A DNA stretch of 64,000 nucleotides. Source: Combretum micranthum (Eukaryota > Streptophyta > Magnoliopsida > Myrtales > Combretaceae). Shown here one piece after another: positions 46,701-58,700 of this stretch; the first letter of the stretch is position 1; each line of letters opens with the position of its first letter. The stretch lies in assembly GCA_024138025.1 (NCBI GenBank), contig JAMXBD010000367.1:186001-250000 (forward strand). Direction: 5' to 3'. The notes beneath the pieces were generated by a model that saw nothing but the letters and a program-made list of their open reading frames with translations, had not been told where the DNA came from and searched no databases. A program made the translations under genes and the position numbers.

Positions 46701-49700
46701 ATATGGAGAGTAATGAAGGATTACATACATACTGAAATGAAATCACAAGGAAGATAATAATGCTCTTCAAGGCAAGTGGCAGTTGCATTTATAGACAATA
46801 ATGCTGCTAATGTTGTTTGACCATTATATTGGAAATGGTGGGATTTAGAATAAGTAAATTCCACAGAGATATTGGCGTGTTCTTCATAAGCTGGCTATGG
46901 AAATTGACCTGCATTCATATTATAATTTTCTTCAGCAGTTTTTGGGAATACTTGATTTCAGGTATCCATTTAATTGAGAGCTGATTATGTCAAAACTGCT
47001 ATTAATGCCAACAGAACTCAATTATGAGTGGGTTGCCAATGTACAGCCAAAAAATTGTTTAGGAAACTGTGGGAAATGTCTTTGTTTATCTTTTAATTAT
47101 TATATTGCAAATTTCAAGCAGCACTATCCAATTGCTTGATTCTTTGATTTTCTTGTAAATTTTGTATCACTAATTTGATGCATCGCTATTTAATTTGATT
47201 CATCTCAGGAGCATTTTTGCTTGAATAGGGATGGTTCCTGTCATGCAATTATCTGCTTTCCTAAGAATGCTATCTTGCAGGCTTGATGTCTATACCTGAT
47301 CTGATATTGAAATTTGAGGTGGCTTGTCGAGACATTTCAGAGTCTATAAGGTGTGTGAAGGCAATATCCATTGGCTGCTTTGTCTTAGCTTTTATTGCTT
47401 GAGAATTATGTGCATAAAGCTAAAACTGAGATTTTAAATGCTTTAGATGCAGTAGTCTTTTACCAGCAGTTCCAGTAGTAGAATGGCATTGTTTATTCCT
47501 TGATGCTATCCTTTCTTTTTCTGTTAGTAATTGTGTAATGTTTGACATTCTAATAATCTAGGCACACCTATAATATAATGGTTATATCTTTAACCTATAG
47601 GGTACTAATGCTGTTTGTACTTATTTTTTAAGACGATAGTGAAGTCAGCTGCCATGTTCTTCTGGTTGTTTAATTACAGCTGTACTGTTTGAAGGAGAAT
47701 AAGAATATAGCTTTGTTATTATATTATCTGCAGTTTTTAAACTTTTTTTTGATTAATTCAAAAAATTTATTAAACCCAAGGAAGGTATACAACTGCAAGT
47801 GCGGAATAGGGCAAGGGCTCAAAATTTACAAGCTCAAAACTAGTGTAAACAACCTACACTATTATATCAAACAAATTATACAAAGTCAAACCCTACTCAA
47901 TACAAAAGTATAATTCAAAATAAGCCTTGCTAGATTAGAAACATTTGGAATGTGTCGTCCCAATCGGATGGAATTCCTTGCCCTCCATATGCAATAGATA
48001 GTTGCACCAAGACTAGATTTCCATCTATTTATGAGCTGAGAAGTGGGGGATTGAAAAAGACCATCCAAAACCGTAAGGCACCAATAATTTGTGTCCTAAC
48101 TGAACAAGAGAGCGGACACAGAATAAGTGCTCATGAGACAACATGCTTGAATTGCAAAAAAAAGCAAGAAGTGGTTGATGTTATCAAGAGTATACAACTT
48201 TTGTTGATAGCTAGCTATATAATAAAGCTATGCCTTAGGATAATGTGCTTATTCCACATCACTTTAAACTAGGGCATTGAGGAGCCTCTAGGTTTAAGAG
48301 TTTGATAAGCACTCTTAATAGAGAACCTTCTACTATAGGATGGCTGCTATATTGGTTAATCTTCCTTAGAGGAGTCAGGCTGCAAATTTGTGGGTATATT
48401 AAGATTCTTCCAAAAAGAGGAATTCGAAAATTCCCAAGCTGATTATCAATCAAATAGTAAAGCCTTGCATTTAGGGGAAAACTAGAGGATGTTATCTTTC
48501 TAGAATTGAAGATAGTGTCAAGGGTACCCTGCGATAGCCAAAAAGGTCTGACTAAAGAGATATGGATAGTCTGTTTCCAACTTTCCATCTGAAAAACTAT
48601 CGAGCTAGGCTTCTCAAATTCAAAAGTTTATCCTAAGTCCAAGGGCAAAGGGAGGGTCATTTGACTGTCCAGAAACTCTTTCCTTTTAAGAAGATGGCAT
48701 GGATCCAATCCACCTAAATGTCCTTTACACCTCCGTCGTAGAGATGCTATATGTGCTTCAATTGTGCTGTCTTATTCCAAAATTCAAGTTTAGGGATCCC
48801 AAGATCACCTTCACTCAAATGGGAACACACTTATTCCCATGTCACATTCGCTTTTGAAGCAATGTTTGGCCTTCCACTCCAAAGACAATTTCTCATTAAT
48901 TGTTCAATCCGTGTCACAACTTTCTTTGCGAGTACAAAAATAGATGCCCAATATACTTGCATTGAAAAGTTCACTGATTTGAAAAGTTGAAGTTTCTTGG
49001 TGTAAGAAAGAAACATGCTAGTCCAAGCTTCAAGGCGAGGAGTGATTTGGAGATTAACAAACACAATCTTCCTTCCTTAATTTAGATGAAATGAGAGGGA
49101 CACCCAGGTAGTGTATAGTATAGGGAGAGTATCTTCTTAAAAGCTAAGAAAAGCAAGAGTTCTCCCTTGATGTGCATGTCAACATTTGAAAAGAAAACCT
49201 TACTTCTTTTCAGGTTTGCACATAAGCCCAAAAGAAGTTGGAATTCACTCAAAACCTCATGAGCAGATTGAATAGAAGGGAGGTTGCCTTTGCAAAAAAC
49301 CAAAAGGTGCAAAACAAAGGTGAATGATTTTCTCTTCTTTGCATCTCCAATGAAAGGAGAAAGATGTGTACTAAGATTTCATCCGAAACATACAAGATAA
49401 AACTTCCATTGCTACTGCAAAGAGGTAAGGTGAAATAGGATCCCTTTGGCATAGTCTTCTATGGCTTGAGATATGACCTACGAGTGCACTATTTAAGTTG
49501 AAAGAGAATTTTGATGTGGAGAAATATTGTACTAACAGGTGCCTGGAAAAAAGGTAGAAAACTCATGCGCTTAAGAACTTTCTCAAGAAATTTCCAGTTC
49601 AACGTATCATAAGCCTTTGAGATATTAGCTTTGATAGCGCATCTTGGAGAACCGTTAGTAAGATGGTAACTTTGAACTAACTCTTGAGTAGTGAAAATAT

Positions 49701-52700
49701 TATTAGAGATCTTCCTTCCAGGTATGAAGGCTGATTGTTCTTTTCCTATAAGAGAGCTTAAAACCTATTTAAGCCGAGAAGCAAAGACTTTTGAAATGGC
49801 CTTTTATAACATGTTACAACAAGATATAGGCTTGAAGTCAGAGAGCTTGGTAACATTTGGAACTTTGGGAACTAAAGAAATAACCGTGCTATTTAACTGT
49901 TTAGTAGATGATCAGATTGAAAAAATTCTTTGATGGTAGTAGTGACCTCTTGTCCAATAATTGGCCAAGAAATTTTGAAAAATTTGGCATTGTATCCATT
50001 CAGGCCTGAAACTTTGCCATTTGGCTGGTTGAAAATAGCATTTTTAATTTCTTTATCAGAAAACGAGATCTCTAGGAAGTTGATATGTGAGTCATTCAAC
50101 TTTCAAGAAATTAAATTTTCAACATTGGGCATATCATGTCTATATGCTTGTTGACTAAACAGCTTGAAAAAATAAGCAACAATGTCAGTTTTGATTTATT
50201 GACTGCTCATAGCCCTAGAGCCATCCTCCTACTTTAAAGATTTAACTGAGCTTCAGTTATGGTGTTGGACCATAGCTTTATGAAAGAAGAACGTATTCTT
50301 ATATCTAAGTTTAAGCCAATTGATTATGAAATTTTTGTTTGAAGAAGCACTCCTCTGCACTTCTTGGTAAGTAAGACTTTTGAAAAGCCTCACATTTTTC
50401 TTGCAAGATGGATACATCTCCTTGCCCAATTGATGATTTGATGGCTATTGGAGAATTTTTAGCCTAGACGACTTGATTTGAGATTTTAGAGAACTGTCTA
50501 TTATTCAACTTCTTTAGCTCCACTTTGAAGAGCTTCAATTTTTGTACAACTTGATGCAGTTTTGAACTTGTGACATTGGTAGTCCAAAATTAGGGAGCTA
50601 ACTTCATAAAATTAGCATCCTCTGAAAAAAAAAAAAAAATTCAAAGGAGACTTACGCCTTATAGGAGAAAAATCACCATAAACCATACACAGTGAGTGGT
50701 CTAAGAAAATAGGCGAGAGAAAATTTGCTCTAGAATTTGGAAATTTAATAAGCCATTCTTGGTTTACTAAGACCCGATTTAATTTTTTGAGAGTAGGATT
50801 TTCTAGGTGCTTGTTGGACCAAGAGTAGAGGCTTCCAATATAACGAAGATTATCTAGTTCATCACTATCCAAAAAAGCTTTAAAATCTATAATAGCTTGA
50901 TTAGGTCTTCTATTTCCACTCAAGTTTTCTTGAACTGAAGGTGTTGTGTTAAAATCTTCTAAAACAATCCGAGGAGAACTTGCTCCAATCAAAGAAAGAC
51001 CCAAGAGTTGTTTCCAAAGTTCTCTTCTGTCTAAAATAGAGTTAGAGGCATACACATTTGTGTGGCCAAGAAAGAGATATTATCCCTCAAGTTCATGCAA
51101 GAGCAATGGCAAAATTGAGGATGCTCCTTTAGAACAGTTACATCCCAAACATTAGAATCCCAACACAACTGAATACGTTTCCTAGCAAGGCTATTAATTG
51201 CAAAGTTCCATCTATGTAGTTTGTTTGATGAGTAGCTCATTTGAGTGATTTACTCTAGTTTCAAGTAGCCTTAGCAAGAAAATACCATTGTTCGAAATAA
51301 ACCTTCTTTACATTAGTTCCTTTGATAGGATTACTAAGTCTTCTGACATTCCAAGCTGCAAAATTTATGATGATACAAAAAACAATAGCTGTTGCGCTAT
51401 GTGTAGGAACGCTTCTTACGTTTGAAGAATCTTTTCTTCCCCCCACCCCTTCCCCCTCCCCCAAAGAGCTCTTATCACTGCAATTAGAAGAGCTCTTCCC
51501 ATTGCCTGAGGAGTTGCTAGTGGAAAAATCTCTAGGGCGAATTTTGTTACCCTTATCCCCTTCTACCGAAGTCATAGTGGGAGTAGAAGCAATGCCATCG
51601 TACACCTCAAGGGCTCCACTTCTTGCTGATTTTCCTCAATATTATTCAAATATGGAGTTTCTGAAACATGGGAAAGTATAGGCTTGATGCTTGGACAGAG
51701 GTTAGGAGCATCCAAGCCTATCTCAACTTCCTTGAATGTCTCTATGTTAGCAAAATTGATAGGAGATAGCACCTCTTCTTCAACAATTGCTTGTCTATTG
51801 TCACCTTAGGGGTGGTGGATAGGTTCTCTTGACCGGGGACCTTGTCAGGACAAGCTGGTTTCTTCCCTTTCTTCTTACCCGGGGAGAAATAGGCCTTTCC
51901 TCATCTTGAGAAGCTTATCTAGAAGAGCAAAAGTACCCAAAAACTTTGCATTTGGTACAACAAGGAGGTAACCATTGGTATTCAATAGAAACAAAAGTTG
52001 AGTCATCATCTTTACTAAAAATTTCAATTTGGTGAATTGATTACACTTTGGCATCAATCTCAATGAGTACTCTTGCTTGATTAGCTGTCTCTAGAGATGA
52101 TGTTAGTTAGTCTGCTTGCAATGGGATACCTACCCTATTTGCTAAATAGCTGATACGTTTAGCATCAAGGTATTCATAAAGTACCTTTGATAACAAAACC
52201 CAAGTCAATAAAACGGATGGCTGTGGCTTATTTAGGGACATTCCTCTTCTCCATTTCTATCAAACTAAGTATCTTTGGACAAAGTATCATGGTTTAGTAA
52301 GGATGCAGTTCAGATTTGAAGAGGAGGCAAAACGAAAATAGGAAAAATCCTCCTTCCTTCCTAAAATGTTAATAATGCCATAATCCTTCCAAACTCTTAA
52401 GTGTAATGGATTGCACAAGAGAAAAGTGGATCTTTCTACCAAGGAAATACCCTACAAGGATCGACTCTCAATATTGAGCTTCTTTTTCAGCTATAACTGA
52501 AGGAGGCTTTAATTTAGCCGTAGGGCCCTTAGTAATTGGAGGATAAAAGAAAGCTTAAAATTTGAACTCACTCTGTTTAAGGGGGTGCTTTGACCACAAA
52601 GTTCAGCAAAAGACTTGCTTGGGAGTAGGATTACTAACTTCAACTTTGTCAAGGGCATTGTTGATTTCCTTTATAGTAGAGTTGCTAAAGGAGGGATCAA

Positions 52701-55700
52701 AGCAATCCGAGCCCCATTCTAGAGAAAACAAAAGGTTGTTTGGGATCTTGATTAGCTAGGGCGGTTGTTCTCTATCCAAACGCGAACGAGGATTGTGGGT
52801 CCTTCATAATTTCAGTAGGCAATGGGTCCCTTACTAATGAGTCGGCTTTAGTGTCGCTGGACCGGAGTTTCACCCCTTAAAGAGTTCTTATGCGGTGCTC
52901 GATCATCCTTCATGTCATCGTTTGTTACCAATCTGAATGGCGAACCAGTCTTATTTTTCCTGATTTCCCAAGTTTATTTCGTGCTCCACATTTTCATAAG
53001 GAGCGCCATTTTGGCTTTGCCATAGTCCCTCCATATGTTTGAGAGGTTCAACAATTTCAATTGGGTTCGGCCTGCCTTAGCCTCATCAAGGGAGCAGTAT
53101 TGGCTCCTGACCAGTTTGTTTACAAGAGGCTAGACCGGCCTTTAGTGTTGATCCATACTACGAATAAATCCTTTGTTGATGCCACTTACAATGCTATACG
53201 CTCAAGTTAAACCTTCCGCAAAGCCCTTAACTCTCGGACTGTGACATTCTCCCCCACTTAAATTTATAACGCCCTCGTCAAGAGGTAAATCTGCTGTTAC
53301 CACTACCCACTCTCAACCTCTCAACTCCTCTTTATACCTATTGTCTATACAATCAAGATCATCTCTCTAGAACTTTAGGCTTCCATAAGCTTCTAATCAC
53401 CCTTACCCATCTTGATCCTCCAAGGTCACCTCTTGTTGAATTTTCCAATGGTCGGGTTTGAGCATAAATCCATACTTCAATTTTAACTCGCTACACAGCT
53501 ACCTTCTGACAACAATGTCCTTCTTTGGTTACTGCTTCGCTTGAACTTCATCCATACGAGCTGAATTGACAATAAGATTATGATAAAATCTTATCTCCAC
53601 GACTCGTGACACAGCTATCCTCTAGTAACAATGTCTTCTCTCTGGTGGCCGCTCTACCTGAGCTTCACCTACGAGAGTTGCATCAACAACAAGAACTACC
53701 CACTTACTAAGCACTTTGGGTAGCATTTAGGTGGTTCAATGGAGTTGGAAACTTTAGCTCTGATACCAATTGTCACGAGATGGGAGTTTCACTTCTCGAA
53801 GAGTTCTCGTGCGGCACTTGACCATCTCTCATGTCATTGTTTGTTGCTATTCTGCATGACGAGCCAGTCTTATCTTCTCTAATTTCACAGGTTTATACCA
53901 AGCCCCATATTTTCATGAGGAGCGCCATCTTGACTTTACTACAGTCCTTCATATGTTTGGGAGGTTCAGCTATTTCAACTAGTTTCGGCCTGTCTTGGCC
54001 TTATCAAGAGAGTGACACCAACTCCCAACCAGTTTGTTCGCAGGAGATTAGATTCACCTTTAGTGTTAACCCACACCACGAACAAACTCTCTGCTGAGAC
54101 CACTCACAATGCTATACGCCCAAGTTAAACACCCTGCAAAGCCTTCAACTCTTAGATCGTGACACTAGGTTGGCGTTGAACACCTCCTCCTTTCATTGGC
54201 AGTAAAGGTGAAAACTTGGGCAGCTGGTGAGAGGAGAGAGAAAAAGACGAAGCAAAAGGAAGAGAAGAGGGGGAGAGGGCTGGGGAAGAAAGCACAGAGA
54301 GGAGAGAGAAGCAGGAAAGAGAAAGGCAGAGAGGAGAGAGGATAGGTGACGGAGGAAGGAGAGAGGACGGGTGACGAAGAATGAGAGAAAGGAGTTGGTG
54401 CGGTTGGGTGGGAGGCTTCGGAAGAAAGAGGAGAAGAGGGAGGGAAAGAGGCGGGGGGGGAGAAGGGAAAAGAAGAGAGAAGACGGTGGCTGGAGGAAAA
54501 AGGGGGGGTAGAGAGAGATGGTCGGAGCCAGAGGCTAGAGAAGGATGGGGAGGAGGGAAAAGGAAAGAGAAAAAAGAAACCCTAGAAATTAGGGTGGGAT
54601 TTTCTTTACAGTTTTTTAACTTGACCTCCTTAAGAAATCCAATTTTTTTTCATGCATCACAAAAAGCCCATGAACGAGTGGAAGTTTGATCAGCACATTG
54701 TTACCACTGGTGATAATGGTGCAAGACCTTAGATACAGAACTGAGCTATTCATTGAGGTAATTGATTTTGGAAAATAATGCAACTGCAAAATGGGACACA
54801 CAAACTTGGTTGCCAGATTCACTGAGTCCTTGCTATTTGTGATCCTACCATTATCTTCCACAGGGTAGATCTGCATAGTGTTACCACTGGTTATAACAGT
54901 TTCACATAACAGAACTAGTCATTGAGGAATTGAATTTGGAAAGTAATGCGGCTGCTAATTGGGACTCACATACTTTGGTGCCAGATTCCGTCTGTTCCCT
55001 GCTATTTGTGATCCTGCCAGGATCCTCCACAGAGTTGAACATTATCAATGGAAATTCTAAACCATTGAATGGTTGCCACAATTGACTATGAACCATCATC
55101 AACATGTTGCATCAGAGCGGTATACCCATGAAGAAAATGTCTGCCACCGACTACATTAACTGCAGTTAGCTGCATGAAAATTAACTTAGTGACTGCACTT
55201 TGCTCAATGACTATCCATATCATGACTAAGAGAGAGGAATCAAACTAGCTGTTTAATAAAGACTCAAACACAGCATTTTTTTGCTTATTATTTTTAATCT
55301 TTTTCCTTTATTCTTTTAACCAAATGATGTTAGGATTTGTTTGATGAAAGTTGCAACTGGGAAACAAACCAGTTAGTCTTAAAACCATCCTAAAACAAAA
55401 TCAACTAGGTTGATTGTAGTCTCTGACTACTAAAGAAATTCAGCTCATGCATGCTTTCCTGCACATTGGTGCTCTGAGCCAAAACTGGAAAAGGTTATTC
55501 CTCACTTCACTTTACCTAGACTGTTTCCCTTTGTATGTGAAGGAGCAAGGAGAGGCATATACTGAAATATTTTAGAATGAAGTATCTTGTTTTTGATAGC
55601 CAACTGTTTAAAGAACTTTTCTAGTGAGAGAAAATGCGCTTTCCTTTCACAAGAGAACCACCCTAAACCCACCTAAGAAACTGCTTTCTTAGGTTGTGTT

Positions 55701-58700
55701 AGGGCTGACTCGTCAGAGGAAAAAACATCTTTTATCTTTTCCTACTCTGACCATGAGTGGCACCTGTTTATGAATTTTTATATCAGGCTACCTCTTGAAG
55801 GAAGTCAACAACACAATTTTATTCCTTGTACCTAAAGGGAAAATCCTTCTAAGTTGATGAAGTTTTGCCTTATAGCTTGCCACAATGTCATTTATGAATC
55901 TATAATTAAAGTCTTGGCAGTGGGACTGAAATAAGTCTGGTTGGGAAAGAACAAGTGGCTATTGTGCTAGGAAGAAGAATTACAAGTAATATATTCATGA
56001 GCTCAGGAGGTTGTGGCTGGTTATCATCTAAATAGAGGTCCTTCTCATTGTACCTTAAGGGTTGGTGTCCAAGAGATTTTGGGCTTAAGGTTTTTCCCTT
56101 CTCATTTCTGTAAGCTTATATAACAACGTATAACAACAGTTAACTTCCAATTAAGATTAATGGTGAGCTTGTGGGTCTTTCATCAACAAAAATGTACTGA
56201 GGAAAGGGAACTCGTTTTCTCTCTCTTTTTATCTTAGAAATGGATATCCTATTTTGTATTCTCAAGAATTTATCTTTTATGGAGAAGAGAGTCTATCCTG
56301 AGGCATTACTTCAATTTTTGGGTTAGCTTTTAACTGTGAGCTCTATACTTTGGATAAATTATGGTCATAGGGCATCACTTGTTGCTCTCTTTGTGCTTTG
56401 TAATATTGCAGCAGAAGACCATGGGATCTGTTTTTCCTTTGTTTTTACTCTTCCCAATTTTGGTCTGCCATAGTCTCAGAGCTTTGCTGCCCTCAATCTT
56501 TCAACCCTTGGCAATGTGTGGTGAATGGCCTTTCTATTTCATATCTCAGGTCATCAATGGCTCTTTCTGCTGCTTTTGCAGCTTCTGTTTGCTGCCTTTG
56601 GAGGTTGAGAAACTCTATTCACTTGGGGAAGCTGCGGGTTGAACCTTCTACTTTGATTTGCCAAGTCCTTTACTTCACGAGACTTCTTAATTCCTAGCCG
56701 ATTGTTTTCTTTTTAGTTTTGTGTGCTTTTTTATGCTATCTTCTTGTGGATGGGTACCCAGCTGCAATTGTATCTGAGTGTTTTCATCGAGTTTTGATGT
56801 TTTTATTGGGTTAACCCCTAGAACGCCATGAATGCCAGAACGCTTGTATTTTCCTCACTTTTGGTTATCAATAAAATTATTTATTTGACCAAAAAGAGAA
56901 CTTATCTTTTAACCCAGGATTCCTCCCCCCTGTGGACGTTGTAAACTTGAATGGATAACCCATCTTTGTTTTATAGATGATTTGATCATTTTTCGCAACT
57001 CTTGTTCAGCAAACATTGCATCTATTTTACTAGCTTTCTGGCCTTAAAAGCAAACAAAGAGAAGAGTATGATTATTTTTGGCAACATAATTACTAGCAAA
57101 ATGAAACCACTATTAGCTAATTTTAGTTTCAAGAAGGATGCTTGTTGGTTTGCTGTTTGGGGTGTTCTCTTAATATCAATCTAACTCTGAAGGTGGATCA
57201 TGATGCGCTTCAAAAGAAATATTTGCTTGTATAAACTCTTGGCTTCCAAATATCTATTATAGGTGGGCCATCTACCACTAATCAAATCAGTCCTACAATC
57301 TATGCAAGTCTATCACGTGTTGGTTTGCTTTCTTCCTAGATCGGTCGTGAGGCAAAGTTGAACAGAAGATGAGGGATTTTCTATGTAGTGGTAGACCAAA
57401 TATCTCTACAAAAATATATTTATTCATCCAAAAAAGAAAATCTCTGCAAAAGCGAAGGTCAAGTGGGATGTTGTTTGTAACTTTATTGATAAAGAAGGCC
57501 TTGGAATTTTTATATTGGACATGTGAGTAAAGTTGCCTAAATCAAGCATATATGGAGTTGGAGGGGAATTTGGGTTGAGATTCACCCAACTTATTTAAGT
57601 GGCCAAGATTTTGGTTAATTAGGGTACTTGTGGTATATGCTTGGTCTTGAAAAGAGCTCTTAAAACTACCTTTGGTTCACTATGCTTTTTGTTGGCAAGT
57701 TGGAGATGGTATCTCCTTTTCTCTTTGGTTCAACTTCTAGCTTTCTATAGGCCCCTTGAGCTGGTCTACAGTGTGAGAAAAATTGCACAATCAGGCCTTT
57801 CAACCGATGCTTGTTTTTCCATCAGGAGTGGTGTTTACTACGATTTGAACCAATTTTACCATCCCTGCTTCTACAAGGCTGTTCAACCATCCTGATATAT
57901 TCAAATGGAAGCATTCCACTTTAGGGGAGCACACCATCAAGTTTGGTTTCAGATTCCTAGCCCCTTCCCTTACTCTTGTTCCTTGGCATCATGTTGCATT
58001 GAACAAAAGTACCATTCTAAGGCATTCTTTCTGCCTATGGCTTGCTTGGCATATAAAATTGCAACCCATAAATTGACTTCATGTTTGGGGAATAGCTTCT
58101 TCAACCTCCTTTTATATGGAGGACCATGGTTACTTATTCTTCTAGTGCTTCTTCTCCAACCAAGTTTGGAGCTTTGTGTGTGACTCTCTTTATTGCCCAG
58201 CCTTCTTCAGATCATGGAATGGAGCTACCACTAGCCTTGTGATGACCAGCCATTCTCACGCTCATGGACATCCTCATGGAGTTCATCCCTCGCAAGCGAT
58301 CAGCTCTTTTGATCTTGTTGGAGCTTGGAAAGGTTCCTTGTATCAATTCTAGAAATGAAGGAGCTACCATGGTTTATTGCCTTTGGAGGACAAGAAATTC
58401 AGTTTGTTTGGAAAACACTTGTTCTCTTCCACACTCTTGCCAACTAAATTTTGGCCTAGACCATGCTTTATTGATTTCTTAATTTAGTTTACTTTGTTTC
58501 CCAATCTTTTGTATTCTTTCTTTTAATAAGAGTTTCTGTGCTGTAAATTCTTTCCTTTTAATGAAAATTTTATACATCCACAAAAAAAAAAAAAAAAGGT
58601 ATCTAGTTCTTGCCAAAGTTTTCAGCATTTAATGGTCTTTATGATGCAGCTACCTTTTCTTTTTAATCTTGTGGGTCTGCATTGTGTTATCATGGCCGGA

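Larger units (their letters stand above)
47743..54608 (-). mobile_element. Near full-length LINE (L1 type) antisense in NUP107 intron 3, split by a TRIM-like element
   Basis: On the - strand the element starts at about 54608 with a pyrimidine-rich 5' leader and continues through an ORF1-like part, endonuclease, RT and C-terminal region. It ends with AATAAA and an A run that appears as T at 47743-47750. The flanks carry a likely target duplication: CAGTTTTTAAAC at 47731-47742 and CAGTTTTTTAAC at 54609-54620, one mismatch. Without the inserted LTR element (52852-54164) the LINE is about 5.5 kb. All frames are broken by stops and frameshifts. It lies against NUP107 transcription. Confidence 0.78.

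Noticed and set aside
54381..54689. Arg/Gly/Glu-rich open frame
   Set aside because: Produced by the purine-rich LINE leader, with no family match.
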